Below, one piece after another: positions 40,045-49,510 of a DNA stretch of 64,000 bases (the first letter of the stretch is position 1; every line of letters starts with the position of its first letter). The notes under the pieces were generated by a model, which was given only the letters and a program-made list of their open reading frames with translations, had not been told where the DNA came from and did not search any database. Location: positions 62,001 to 126,000 of the forward strand of contig NZ_JAFEVL010000048.1 of assembly GCF_016901135.1 (NCBI RefSeq). The letters run 5' to 3'. This DNA comes from Martinezella lusitana (GTDB lineage: Bacteria > Pseudomonadota > Alphaproteobacteria > Rhizobiales > Rhizobiaceae). The translations under genes were made by a program, and so were the position numbers.

Positions 40045-42576
40045 GTGCCAACATTTTCGCCTAGTCTTGAGAAGGCGCTGCACCAGGCACTGACTTACGC
40101 GAACGAGCGGCATCACGAGTATGCCACGCTGGAACATCTGCTTTTGGCGTTGGTTGACGACGCCGACGCCGCAGCTGTCATGGGCGCGTGCAATGTTGAT
40201 CTCGACGCGCTCCGTAAGACTCTGACTGAATACGTCGATAATGAACTTTCAAACCTGATCACGGGCTATGATGAGGACTCGAAGCCGACTTCCGGTTTCC
40301 AGCGTGTCATCCAGCGCGCCGTGATCCATGTACAGTCGTCCGGTCGCGAGGAAGTGACGGGCGCCAACGTTCTCGTCGCTATTTTCGCGGAACGGGAAAG
40401 CCATGCTGCATTCTTCCTGCAGGAGCAGGAAATGACCCGCTACGACGCGGTCAACTATATATCTCATGGCATCGGCAAGCGTCCGGGCTCCTCCCAGGCC
40501 CGCACGCCGCGCGGCGCCGAGGAAAGCGAATCCGAGAGCAAGCCGACCTCCCGCGGCGAGCAGGAGGAGGGTAATGGCAAGAAGCAGCAGGATGCGCTGA
40601 AGGCCTATTGCGTCAACCTCAACGAGAAGGCCAAGAACGGTAAGATCGATCCGTTGATCGGCCGTCATTCTGAGGTCAACCGCACGATCCAGGTGCTTTG
40701 CCGCCGGTCGAAGAACAACCCGCTTTATGTCGGCGACCCAGGCGTCGGCAAGACGGCGATTGCCGAAGGTCTTGCCAAGCGCATCGTCGAAGGCAAGGTT
40801 CCCGAGGCGCTCGCAGATGCCACGATCTTTTCGCTCGATATGGGTACGCTGCTTGCCGGCACTCGCTATCGCGGCGATTTCGAAGAGCGGCTGAAGCAGG
40901 TCGTCAAGGAACTCGAGGAATATCCGGGCGCCGTGCTGTTCATCGATGAGATCCACACCGTCATCGGTGCTGGCGCCACCTCAGGCGGTGCGATGGATGC
41001 ATCGAACCTGCTGAAGCCGGCTCTGTCCTCGGGTGCCATCCGTTGCATCGGTTCGACCACCTACAAGGAATACCGTCAGTTCTTCGAGAAGGACCGGGCG
41101 CTTGTCCGCCGCTTCCAGAAGATCGACGTCAACGAGCCGAGCATCGAGGATGCCATCGAAATCATGAAGGGCCTGAAGCCCTATTTCGAAGAGTATCATC
41201 ATCTGCGCTACTCGAACGACGCCATCAAGTCGGCGGTCGAGTTGTCGGCCCGCTACATCTCCGACCGCAAGCTGCCGGACAAGGCGATCGACGTCATCGA
41301 CGAAACCGGTGCGGCACAGATGCTGCTGCCGCCGTCCAAGCGTCGCAAGCTGATCACCGAGAAGGAGATCGAGATCACGATCGCCACCATGGCCCGTATT
41401 CCGCCGAAGACGGTTTCCAAGGATGACGAGATGGTTCTCGCCAACCTCGAACAGGAGCTGCGTTCGGTCGTCTACGGCCAGGATACGGCGATCGAGGCTC
41501 TGTCGACGGCGATCAAGCTTGCTCGTGCCGGCCTGCGCGAACCGAACAAGCCGATCGGCTGCTACATCTTCTCCGGCCCCACGGGCGTCGGCAAGACGGA
41601 AGTCGCCAAGCAGCTTGCTTCGTCGCTCGGCGTCGAACTGCTGCGCTTCGACATGTCGGAATATATGGAGCGTCACACGGTTTCCCGTCTGCTCGGCGCA
41701 CCTCCCGGCTATGTCGGCTTCGATCAGGGCGGCCTGCTGACCGACGGTGTCGACCAGCATCCGCACAGCGTTGTCCTGCTCGACGAAATCGAGAAGGCGC
41801 ATCCGGATATCTTCAATATCCTGCTGCAGGTCATGGACCATGGCGCACTGACCGACCATAACGGCAAGAAGATCGACTTCCGCAACGTCATCCTGATCAT
41901 GACGACCAATGCGGGCGCATCGGAAATGGCCAAGGCCGCCATCGGCTTCGGCTCGGCCAAGCGTACGGGCGAGGATGAAGAGGCTCTCAACCGGCTCTTC
42001 ACCCCGGAATTCCGCAACCGTCTGGATGCGACCATTCCGTTCGCGCCCCTGCCGACTACGGTCATCCACAAGGTCGTGCAGAAGTTCATCATGCAGTTGG
42101 AGGCACAGCTTTCCGAACGGAATGTTACCTTCGATCTGCACGAGGACGCCATCGCCTGGCTGTCCGAGAAGGGCTACGACGAAAAGATGGGCGCCCGTCC
42201 GCTGGCGCGCGTCATCCAGGAAAACATCAAGAAGCCGCTGGCGAACGAAATCCTCTTCGGCAAGCTGAAGAAGGGTGGCGTCGTCATCGTCACGGTCGGC
42301 ACGAAGGAAGACGGCACCACCGGCATCGTGCTCGAAGCAACCGCCGATACGGCACCGATCCGGCCGAAGCCGGAAGCCGAGGTCGGCGATGCGCCGGTCG
42401 AGGTGGAAGAGGATGACGGTGACACCACCGTTAAGGCCAGAAGCCGCGTCGGCAAGGCCGGTGCGGCCGCGGATGCCCGCCGTTCGGCCAAGGCCGCAGC
42501 GGCCAGCGAGAACGATGAGCCGGAAGGCAAGTCGCCGCGCAAGGGCGGCACGGTGCCGAAGGTTCCGCGCAAGTAA
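40045..42576 (+). CDS. clpA: ATP-dependent Clp protease ATP-binding subunit ClpA
   Basis: The AAA+ unfoldase of ClpAP. The 843-residue protein has an N-domain that binds ClpS (residues 1-150), a linker, AAA-1 with Walker A GDPGVGKTAI and Walker B LFIDEIHTV, and AAA-2 with Walker A GPTGVGKTEV and LLDEIEKAH, followed by the D2 small domain. The last ~70 residues are low-complexity and Lys/Ala-rich, longer than in E. coli. The GTG at 40045 (PTFSPSLEKALHQAL) is the start; no ATG gives the family N-terminus. Confidence 0.94.
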   Translation: MPTFSPSLEKALHQALTYANERHHEYATLEHLLLALVDDADAAAVMGACNVDLDALRKTLTEYVDNELSNLITGYDEDSKPTSGFQRVIQRAVIHVQSSGREEVTGANVLVAIFAERESHAAFFLQEQEMTRYDAVNYISHGIGKRPGSSQARTPRGAEESESESKPTSRGEQEEGNGKKQQDALKAYCVNLNEKAKNGKIDPLIGRHSEVNRTIQVLCRRSKNNPLYVGDPGVGKTAIAEGLAKRIVEGKVPEALADATIFSLDMGTLLAGTRYRGDFEERLKQVVKELEEYPGAVLFIDEIHTVIGAGATSGGAMDASNLLKPALSSGAIRCIGSTTYKEYRQFFEKDRALVRRFQKIDVNEPSIEDAIEIMKGLKPYFEEYHHLRYSNDAIKSAVELSARYISDRKLPDKAIDVIDETGAAQMLLPPSKRRKLITEKEIEITIATMARIPPKTVSKDDEMVLANLEQELRSVVYGQDTAIEALSTAIKLARAGLREPNKPIGCYIFSGPTGVGKTEVAKQLASSLGVELLRFDMSEYMERHTVSRLLGAPPGYVGFDQGGLLTDGVDQHPHSVVLLDEIEKAHPDIFNILLQVMDHGALTDHNGKKIDFRNVILIMTTNAGASEMAKAAIGFGSAKRTGEDEEALNRLFTPEFRNRLDATIPFAPLPTTVIHKVVQKFIMQLEAQLSERNVTFDLHEDAIAWLSEKGYDEKMGARPLARVIQENIKKPLANEILFGKLKKGGVVIVTVGTKEDGTTGIVLEATADTAPIRPKPEAEVGDAPVEVEEDDGDTTVKARSRVGKAGAAADARRSAKAAAASENDEPEGKSPRKGGTVPKVPRK

Positions 42577-42596
42577 CAGCCGAATCTTCGCTTGAA

Positions 42597-42640
42597 AAAG
42601 AAAGGCTGCATTGGCAACAATGCAGCCTTTTCATATTTTT
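42597..42640. terminator. Bidirectional terminator between clpA and the HIT gene
   Basis: A perfect 13-bp stem AAAGGCTGCATTG/CAATGCAGCCTTT around a GCAA tetraloop, with T-rich sequence on the plus side and A-rich sequence on the other, so it can stop transcripts from both strands. Confidence 0.92.
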
Positions 42641-42688
42641 ATATAAAATAGCTAATGTAAGGAACTAAGAGGCTGCGCCGCGTCCCGT

Positions 42689-43117
42689 TCAGCGCAAGGC
42701 TTCGATGATCTTCTTGGCATTGTCAGCCAGCACCGCGCCGTCTTCCATCTTGCCCGAATGCGGCTTCAGCGCCACGCCTTCGTGACGCGGAATGACGTGG
42801 AAATGGAGATGGAACACGGTCTGTCCCGCGGCAGGCTCGTTGAACTGGGCGATGTAGACACCGTCGGCATCGAAGGCTTCCTGGACGGCGATGGCGACCT
42901 TCTGGACGATTGTGATCGTGTGCTGGAGTGCGGCTGGATCGGCATCGAAGATGTTGCGGGACGGAGATTTCGGCAAAACTAGCGTATGGCCAGGCGATTG
43001 CGGCATGACGTCCATGAAGGCGACCGTGTGCTCATCCTCGTAGATACGGTAGGAAGGGATCTCGCCCTTCAGGATCTTCGCGAAGATATTGTTGGTGTCG
43101 TAGGCCGAGCTGGTCAT
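42689..43117 (-). CDS. HIT family hydrolase
   Basis: A 142-residue histidine-triad protein of the HinT branch, which hydrolyses nucleoside phosphoramidates or related AMP conjugates. The triad HLHFHV (His103, His105, His107) and the GQTVFHLHFH context are intact, and the N-terminal NIFAKILKGEIPSYRIYED block is typical. It is the last gene of a minus-strand series with the FemAB-like, GDPD and RidA genes. Confidence 0.92.
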   Translation of the reverse strand: MTSSAYDTNNIFAKILKGEIPSYRIYEDEHTVAFMDVMPQSPGHTLVLPKSPSRNIFDADPAALQHTITIVQKVAIAVQEAFDADGVYIAQFNEPAAGQTVFHLHFHVIPRHEGVALKPHSGKMEDGAVLADNAKKIIEALR

Positions 43118-43157
43118 CCGGGTCTCCTCGTCTTCCGTTTATGATTGTCCAGAGCGG

Positions 43158-44348
43158 CTAGATATCTTGCCGTTCGCCTTTGCGGAAGGGGCTGTGTTCA
43201 GTGAGGACTTCGCTCATTTCCTCCACCTGCTCCCTCTCGTGCTGCAGATAGTCGGCAACGGCGCGTCGCAAGCCCTGGTGGCCGATATAATGCGCCGAAT
43301 GCGTGATGACAGGAAGATAGCCGCGCGCCAGCTTATGCTCGCCCTGCGCGCCAGCTTCTACCCGCTTCAATCCCTTGCTGAGCGCGAAATCGATCGCCTG
43401 ATGATAGCAGACCTCGAAATGCAGGAAGGGATGATCCTCGATGCAGCCCCAATGCCGGCCGTAGAGCGTTTCTCCGCCGATGAAATTGATGGCGCCGGCG
43501 ATATAGCGTCCCTCGCGTTTCGCCATGACGAGCAGGACATCCTCAGGCATGCGCTCGCCGATCAGCGAATAGAATTTTCGCGTCAGGTAGGGCCGGCCCC
43601 ATTTGCGGCTGCCCGTATCCATGTAGAAGGCGAAGAACTGATCCCATATGCCTTCGGTGAGATCGCTGCCGGTCAGCCAATCGATGCTAATGCCGTGCTC
43701 GAGTGCGGCGCGGCGTTCCTTCTTCAGTGCCTTGCGCTTGCGCGACGCGAGGGTTTCGAGGAATGCATCGTGGTCGGCATAGCCTTCGTTGATGAAATGG
43801 AACTGCTGGTCGGTCCGATGCAGATAGCCATCTGTTTCGAAGACCGAGACCTCGTCTTTAGGCAGGAAGGTGATGTGCGCGGAGGAGACGCCAAGCTGTC
43901 GTGTCACTTCCTTCAGGCTCTCGGCAAGCGCCGGCTGGATCACCGTCCGGTCTTGGCCTTCGGCGACGAGCAACCGCGGCCCTGTGGCCGGCGTGAAGGG
44001 CACGGAGCATTGCAGCTTGGGATAATAACGGCCACCGGCACGCTCGAAGGCGTCGGCCCAGCCATGATCGAAGACATATTCGCCCTGGCTGTGGCTCTTC
44101 AGATAGCCCGCGACGGCGCCGATCAAGTCGCCGCCATCGGTTTCGAGCAGCAAATGGTTGCCAAGCCATCCCGTCTTGTCGTTCGCGGAGCCCGACTCCT
44201 CAAGCGAGGACAGGAAGGCATGCGAGACAAACGGGTTATATGGCAGCAGCTTGCTTGTCTTGGACGCTCCGGCGAGCTTGGACCAGCTTTCCGGGGCGAT
44301 GTTCTTGAAGGATCGTTCGACTCGAATGGATAATTCGTCTGTCATCAA
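43158..44348 (-). CDS. GNAT/FemAB-like acyltransferase (peptidogalycan biosynthesis family)
   Basis: A 396-residue protein of the FemAB-like/BioF2-like type (PF04339). The central GNAT fold is visible in RYIAGAINFIGGETLYGRHWGC and FEVCYHQAIDFALSKGLKRVEAGAQGEHKLARGYLP. The family is proposed to transfer acyl groups in envelope chemistry, but a specific substrate is not known. Downstream is the HIT gene, 40 bases away. Confidence 0.82.
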   Translation of the reverse strand: MMTDELSIRVERSFKNIAPESWSKLAGASKTSKLLPYNPFVSHAFLSSLEESGSANDKTGWLGNHLLLETDGGDLIGAVAGYLKSHSQGEYVFDHGWADAFERAGGRYYPKLQCSVPFTPATGPRLLVAEGQDRTVIQPALAESLKEVTRQLGVSSAHITFLPKDEVSVFETDGYLHRTDQQFHFINEGYADHDAFLETLASRKRKALKKERRAALEHGISIDWLTGSDLTEGIWDQFFAFYMDTGSRKWGRPYLTRKFYSLIGERMPEDVLLVMAKREGRYIAGAINFIGGETLYGRHWGCIEDHPFLHFEVCYHQAIDFALSKGLKRVEAGAQGEHKLARGYLPVITHSAHYIGHQGLRRAVADYLQHEREQVEEMSEVLTEHSPFRKGERQDI

Positions 44349-44475
44349 ATTCTTGCGCTAGGAAGGAAGGATGGATGGGACTCTCAACCGCTGCGCCACG
44401 CGTCCAATCGAATATGCAAAGGACGCAGCGGAATTTCAAGTTTGCGCATAAGTCCCTCCTTCAATCGATCCCGAT

Positions 44476-45195
44476 TTATGAGGCTATGCGCGGGTCAAAA
44501 CCTTCGAAGGTCATCTGGTCTGCATTGGCAAATGTATGTTTGCGGGCCGCTTCGTCGCGCACGGTCCAGGTGATGACCGGAATGCCGCGCTGGCGCTGCG
44601 CCGTGATGAAGGGGTTCGGCAGATGGCCGTAGAAGTACGAGATGAAGTCTAGCCCAAGCTGCATGGCTTCGTCATGCTTAAAAAACGTCTCGGGCTCATT
44701 TCCGTCGGCCGTGAGACCGACCGGGTAGGGTGTTTCCAGCGCCTTGAGGTCCTTGAGCAGCCAATGGTCGAAGCTCATCAGGGCCACATGTCCCTTGTAG
44801 CCCTCCAGCACCTCGAGCACGGATTCCGCAAAGCCCTCGTCGTCGCCTTCTCGGCCCTTGAGCTCCAGCACCAGCGGCACCTTGCCGTCGCAAAGCCGCA
44901 GGAGCTGCTTCAATGTCGGGATCTTGTCCTTGGTGCCGCCGACCGAAAGCAGGCCGAGTTCGGCCGAGGTGCGATCGCGCAGCTGAGCGGGCAGATTGCA
45001 GACGCGCTGCAGATCGTCATCGTGGAAGACGACGGGGACGGCGTCCGAGGCATAATGCAGGTCGCATTCGATGGCAAAACCTGCCTCGATGGCGCGGCTG
45101 AAAGCCGAGAGCGTATTCTCCCAGACTTCCTTATTCATGTCATGATAGCCGCGATGGGCGACGGGACGTTCGGTCAACCAGGCATGCTTGCTCAT
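44476..45195 (-). CDS. Glycerophosphodiester phosphodiesterase
   Basis: A 239-residue cytoplasmic TIM-barrel GDPD. Catalytic motifs are present: VAHRGYHDMNKEVWENTLSAF (His14, Glu30), the acidic pair ECDLHYASDAVPVVFHDDD with His, and KVPLVLELKG. There is no signal peptide, so it is a UgpQ-type enzyme that releases glycerol-3-phosphate from lipid-derived diesters. Its start overlaps the RidA stop by one base. Confidence 0.9.
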   Translation of the reverse strand: MSKHAWLTERPVAHRGYHDMNKEVWENTLSAFSRAIEAGFAIECDLHYASDAVPVVFHDDDLQRVCNLPAQLRDRTSAELGLLSVGGTKDKIPTLKQLLRLCDGKVPLVLELKGREGDDEGFAESVLEVLEGYKGHVALMSFDHWLLKDLKALETPYPVGLTADGNEPETFFKHDEAMQLGLDFISYFYGHLPNPFITAQRQRGIPVITWTVRDEAARKHTFANADQMTFEGFDPRIAS

Positions 45196-45668
45196 CAGGC
45201 GATTTCCAGAATGGCATCGATTTCAACGGCGGCGTTCAGCGGCAGGGCCGCCATGCCGACGGCGGCGCGGGCATGCTTGCCGGCGTCTCCCAACACATTT
45301 GCCAGAAGATTGGAAGCGCCGTTGATCACAAGGTGTTGTTCGACGAAATCCGGTGTCGAGGCGACGAAGCCATTCAGCTTGATGAGGCGCTTGATGCGGC
45401 CGAGATCGCCGCCGAGCGCTGCCTTTGCCTGCGCAAGAATATTGATGGCGCAAAGTTCGGCGGCGCGCTGGCCGCCGGCAACGTCGACATCAGCGCCGAG
45501 ATGGCCTGTCACGCCGACCTTGCCGTTTTCCATCGGCAGCTGCCCGGACAGATAGAGAAGATTGCCGCTGATGACATAGGGAACGTAATTCGCGGCCGGT
45601 GCGGCGGCCTGCGGTAGAACGATGCCAAGTTCCTTCAGACGACCCTCTATAGCGTCGGACATTTTCAT
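45195..45668 (-). CDS. RidA family protein
   Basis: A 157-residue YjgF/YER057c/UK114-family protein. RidA hydrolyses reactive imines from PLP-enzyme reactions. The family core SGQLPMENGKVGVTGHLGAD and HARAAVGMAALPLNAAVEIDAIL is present, with the conserved Arg in HARAAV. It belongs to the longer RidA subfamily and not the classic 130-residue RidA. First gene of the downstream series. Confidence 0.88.
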   Translation of the reverse strand: MKMSDAIEGRLKELGIVLPQAAAPAANYVPYVISGNLLYLSGQLPMENGKVGVTGHLGADVDVAGGQRAAELCAINILAQAKAALGGDLGRIKRLIKLNGFVASTPDFVEQHLVINGASNLLANVLGDAGKHARAAVGMAALPLNAAVEIDAILEIA

Positions 45669-45797
45669 CTCCCGTTTTGTTGTAAAAACTTCAAAAATCC
45701 GGCATCAAGACTAAATTCCGTCAATTAGGACCGGCAGCCTCGTTTTAGCCGAAAGCGTTCTTATAACATCGCGTGCGAGTCCAACAGGAGATAATGA

Positions 45798-46625
45798 ATG
45801 ATCCGCTCGAGTCTTGCTGCCGCTGTCGTTTCGGGTCTGGGCGTTCTATCTCTGGGAACTCCGGCAGCCCATGCGGCCGTTCCGAGTGGCCTCATTGCAC
45901 ATCGCGCCGTCTATGATCTCGAACTGAAGGACGCTTCCGATCGTTCCGGCATCGCCGGCATGTTCGGTCGCATGGTCTATGAATTCGAAGGCTCCGATTG
46001 CACCGGGTTCACCACCAATTTCCGCTTCGTCACGCAGATCGACACGGGCGATTCCACGCGCGTCAGCGACCAGCAGACGACGACGTTCGAGGATCTGGCC
46101 AAGCGGGTGTTCCGCTTCGAAACCAAGTCCTATACCGACAGCCAGCTCGACAAGGACGTGCGCGGTGCCGCGGCCGACGACCAGAAGGGCATCAAGGTCG
46201 ATCTGACCCAGCCGCACAGCAAGCAGGTAGAGCTCATCCAGAGCCGTTTTCCGACGGAGCATATGCTCGACATCATCCACAACGCCAAGCTCGGCAAGAA
46301 TTTCTTCGAGGCTCAAGTCTTCGACGGCTCCGATGATGGCGACAAGCCATTGATCGCGACCACCGTCGTCGGCAAGCAGGAGACGCCCGCCACGGATGAT
46401 CCCGACGCCGACAAGGCCGGCGCCTTTGCCAAGACTGCCTTCTGGCCGGTGACCGTCGCCTATTTCAATGAGAAATCCACGGGCGACGCCATACCGGTCT
46501 ACCGCATGTCGTTCAAGCTTTACGAGAACGGCATAACGCGCGATCTCACCATGGATTACGGCGACTTCGTCCTCACCGGCAAGCTCACCAAGCTCGAGGT
46601 TCTCGATACGAAGGCCTGCCAATAG
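45798..46625 (+). CDS. eipB: EipB family cell-envelope protein (DUF1849)
   Basis: A 275-residue periplasmic protein with an N-terminal signal peptide cleaved near AHA-AVPSGL. It matches EipB, a conserved periplasmic protein of Rhizobiales studied in Brucella and needed for envelope integrity. Cys68 (GSDCTG) and Cys274 (TKACQ) match the paired cysteines of the Brucella protein, which form a disulfide. It is placed just upstream of the telA module but separated by more than 200 bases with a palindrome. Confidence 0.88.
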   Translation: MIRSSLAAAVVSGLGVLSLGTPAAHAAVPSGLIAHRAVYDLELKDASDRSGIAGMFGRMVYEFEGSDCTGFTTNFRFVTQIDTGDSTRVSDQQTTTFEDLAKRVFRFETKSYTDSQLDKDVRGAAADDQKGIKVDLTQPHSKQVELIQSRFPTEHMLDIIHNAKLGKNFFEAQVFDGSDDGDKPLIATTVVGKQETPATDDPDADKAGAFAKTAFWPVTVAYFNEKSTGDAIPVYRMSFKLYENGITRDLTMDYGDFVLTGKLTKLEVLDTKACQ

Positions 46626-46681
46626 CTCTCGCCGGACCGCGGCGCAAAGGGCAAAATTTTCGTCATAAAACTGTGATCCAA

Positions 46682-46701
46682 GTTTCACTATTGTGTGAAA
46701 C
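46682..46701. promoter_or_regulatory. Perfect inverted repeat upstream of telA, candidate operator
   Basis: GTTTCAC and GTGAAAC half-sites separated by six bases form a perfect 7-bp dyad 143 bases before the chosen telA start. No T-run follows, so it is not a terminator of eipB. It may be a regulator binding site for the telA operon. Confidence 0.55.
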
Positions 46702-46843
46702 GATCGGCACGCTTGGGTGAGTCTCACTTTTGCCCGTGCTGATCTGGAATTGTATTGGGCCGCGCGGGGGGATTGATCGTCTTGGGGCGATCGACAATGT
46801 TTTGCGGTCGGCTCTGTGTTTTATGGACGAGAAAGCACAATCT

Positions 46844-47923
46844 ATGAGCAATACCGATATCTCCGCCGGTTCCAACGAGACTCTGCCTGTGGTCGCCGCT
46901 GATCCGGGTGAGATCGCCCGCATCGGCGATAGCATCGACATCACCGACCGCGCCGGGATTTCCGTCTACGGCGACCGCGCCCAGCAGTCGGTCTCCGATT
47001 ATTCCGACCGGATTCTTCGGGAGGTCCGCAATCGGGACCTCGGTGAAGTGGGCAAGCTGCTGACCGATATCATCATCAAGTCGAAGAAGCTCGATCCGGC
47101 TTCCTTGAAGGACGAGACCTTCCTGTCACGGATGTTTTCCTCGTTCAGGGCGAGGGTGGAGCGCTTTAAGGAAGAGTTCGAGGATGTGGCGGGCCAGATC
47201 GACCGCATCGGGCTCGAGCTTGATCGTCACAAGGATATCCTGCGCCGGGACATCGCCCTTCTCGATGACCTGCACGAGGAGACGAAGCAGTCCATCCTGC
47301 AGCTCGATGCCTATGTGCAGGCCGGCAAGAATTTCGCCGCGCGCTTTCGCGCAACCGAACTTCCGCGGCTGAAGAGTGCCGCCGATGCTGCCTCCGCCAA
47401 TCCCGGCGACGGCATGCTGGAGGCGCAGATCTATCAGGACAGCCTGCAGGCCGTCGATCGTCTCGAGAAGCGGGTTTTCTACCTGCAGCAGGCGCGCCAG
47501 CTCGGCATTCAGCAATTGCCGCAGATCCGCATCGTCCAGTCGGGCGACGAAACGCTGATCGAGAACCTGCAGGCAACCTCGGCGCTGACGGTGTCGGCCT
47601 GGAAGCAGAAGATGGTCATCCTGCTCGGCTTGACCCAGCAGAAATCGGCGCTCGAGCTGCAGAAGACGGTGACGGACGCCACCAACGACATGATCCGCGA
47701 GGCATCGAAAATGATGAAGGATCAGGCGATTGCCATCGAACAGCAATCGCAGCACGGTATCGTCGATATCGATACGCTGGCGGCCGCCAATCGCGACCTG
47801 ATCGATACGATCAGCGGCGTGCTGAAGGTGCAGGAGGATGGCCGCGCCAAGCGGGCCGAGGCCGAGCAGCGGATGCAGAAGATGACCATTGAGCTCAAGA
47901 AGGCGATGATCGAGGCGCGGTGA
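46844..47923 (+). CDS. telA: TelA/KlaA family toxic-anion resistance protein
   Basis: A 359-residue helical/coiled-coil protein of the TelA family, whose founding members give tellurite or colicin resistance on plasmids. The family pattern is visible in DRILREVRNRDLGEVGKLLTDIIIKSKKLDP, a long heptad region (residues ~90-180) and AWKQKMVILLGLTQQKSALELQKTVTDATNDMI. The ATG at 46844 follows GAGAAAG; 46823 is an alternative. The next gene overlaps or abuts the stop (ATG 47929), so the four genes to 51234 are one operon. Confidence 0.88.
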   Translation: MSNTDISAGSNETLPVVAADPGEIARIGDSIDITDRAGISVYGDRAQQSVSDYSDRILREVRNRDLGEVGKLLTDIIIKSKKLDPASLKDETFLSRMFSSFRARVERFKEEFEDVAGQIDRIGLELDRHKDILRRDIALLDDLHEETKQSILQLDAYVQAGKNFAARFRATELPRLKSAADAASANPGDGMLEAQIYQDSLQAVDRLEKRVFYLQQARQLGIQQLPQIRIVQSGDETLIENLQATSALTVSAWKQKMVILLGLTQQKSALELQKTVTDATNDMIREASKMMKDQAIAIEQQSQHGIVDIDTLAAANRDLIDTISGVLKVQEDGRAKRAEAEQRMQKMTIELKKAMIEAR

Positions 47924-47928
47924 ACTGC

Positions 47929-49503
47929 ATGAAGATCCGCACATTCGTTACCGGCCTGACGCTCGCCGCAGCTCTTGCGCTGAGCGGCTGCAATGTCGGC
48001 GGTGATGGCCCGAAGTTCTCGATCGTTTCCGGCTCGGAAAACACGGTCATTCAGCCGATCGTTGAGGAATTCTGCAAGGAGAAGAAAGCGACTTGCAGCT
48101 TCACCTATGAGGGAACGCTGGATATCGGGCTTGCCTTGCAGAGCGAACAAGGCGTCGAACAGGATGCCGTCTGGCCGGCATCGAGCGTTTGGGTCGATAT
48201 GTTCGACGTCAAGCGCCGGGTAAAGTCGCTGACGTCGGTGGCGCAGATGCCGGTCATTCTCGGCGTGCGCAAATCCAAGGCCGAGGCGCTCGGCTGGATC
48301 GGCAAGCCCGTCTACATGAAGGACATATTGGCGGCGGTGAAGAACGGCTCGCTGAAGTTTCTCATGACGTCTGCCACGCAGTCCAACTCGGGCGCGAGTG
48401 CCTATATCGGCATGCTGTCGAGTGCGCTCGGCAACAAGCCCGTCATCGAGCCGGGCGATCTCGACAAGCCGGATGTCCAGGGTGCCGTCCGGTCCCTGCT
48501 TGCCGGTGTGGAGCGTTCGTCGGGCTCCTCTGGCTGGCTTGCGGATCTCTATACCGGCTCGGCTGCGAAAGGCGTGCTTTATGACGCCATGTGGAATTAC
48601 GAAGCCGTGCTGAAGGAGACCAACGACAAGCTGGCCGGCATGGGCAAGGAGCCGCTTTATGCCCTCTATCCGGCCGATGGCGTCGTGGTTGCCGATTCGC
48701 CGATCGGTTTTGTCGATCATGGGCGCGGGCAGGAGGTAGAGACCTTCTTCAACCAACTCCTTGATTACTTGCGTTCCGCACCGGTGCAGAAGCGCATCGC
48801 CGATACCGGCCGTCGCATTCCGCTCGCGGATGTCACCGCCAAGGCGGACCCGTCATGGAATTTCGATCCGACGCGCCTCGTGACGGCAATTCGCATGCCC
48901 GAGCCCGCCGTGATCCGCCAGGCGCTCGATCTCTATCAGGTCGCCTTGCGCAAGCCATCGCTGACGGCTCTCTGCCTCGATTTCTCGGGTTCGATGGAAG
49001 GCAAGGGCGAGAACCAGTTGCAGGCGGCCATGCAGTTCCTGTTCAATCCTGATGAGACCGGTAAGGTATTGGCGCAGTGGACGCTGGCGGACCGCATCAT
49101 GGTCATCCCCTTCGACGCCGATGTGCGCACGACCTTTGAGGCGACAGGAAATCCTGCGCAACAGAAGAGCCTGGTCGATAAGGTCTCCCAGCAGCATGCT
49201 GGCGGCGGCACGGATATGTATGCCTGCGCGAGCAGGGCGCTTGACTGGATGAAAGCGACGCGGGATCTATCCTCCTATCTGCCGGCGATCGTCATCATGA
49301 CCGACGGAAAGTCCGATGATGCCAACGGCGATTTCATGAGCCGGTGGAGATCGCTCAACCCGCATGTGCCGGTGTTCGGCATCACCTTCGGCGATGCGGA
49401 CAAGCGGCAGCTGGATGCCTTGGCGCAGGAGACCTCGGCGCGGGTGTTCGATGGCCGCGGCGATCTCGTCAGCGCATTCCGGGCGGTGCGCGGCTATAAC
49501 TAG
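47929..49503 (+). CDS. Lipoprotein with substrate-binding domain fused to a VWA domain
   Basis: A 524-residue protein. Residues 1-21 are a lipoprotein signal (ALALSGC, Cys21). Residues ~30-330 look like a solute-binding (extracellular solute-binding type 1) domain: FSIVSGSENTVIQPIVEEFC and AGASAYIGMLSSALG-like segments. The C-terminal ~170 residues are a VWA domain with an intact MIDAS: Asp351, Ser353, Ser355 in CLDFSGSMEG, Thr428 in GGGTDMY and Asp459 in IMTDGKSDD. It sits between telA and xpaC, suggesting the VWA domain connects a periplasmic sensor to the membrane assembly; that is inference. Confidence 0.85.
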   Translation: MKIRTFVTGLTLAAALALSGCNVGGDGPKFSIVSGSENTVIQPIVEEFCKEKKATCSFTYEGTLDIGLALQSEQGVEQDAVWPASSVWVDMFDVKRRVKSLTSVAQMPVILGVRKSKAEALGWIGKPVYMKDILAAVKNGSLKFLMTSATQSNSGASAYIGMLSSALGNKPVIEPGDLDKPDVQGAVRSLLAGVERSSGSSGWLADLYTGSAAKGVLYDAMWNYEAVLKETNDKLAGMGKEPLYALYPADGVVVADSPIGFVDHGRGQEVETFFNQLLDYLRSAPVQKRIADTGRRIPLADVTAKADPSWNFDPTRLVTAIRMPEPAVIRQALDLYQVALRKPSLTALCLDFSGSMEGKGENQLQAAMQFLFNPDETGKVLAQWTLADRIMVIPFDADVRTTFEATGNPAQQKSLVDKVSQQHAGGGTDMYACASRALDWMKATRDLSSYLPAIVIMTDGKSDDANGDFMSRWRSLNPHVPVFGITFGDADKRQLDALAQETSARVFDGRGDLVSAFRAVRGYN

Positions 49504-49510
49504 GACGATA

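Noticed and set aside
46682..46701. Rho-independent terminator of eipB
   Set aside because: The stem is AT-rich with no following T-run on the plus strand; read as a candidate operator instead.
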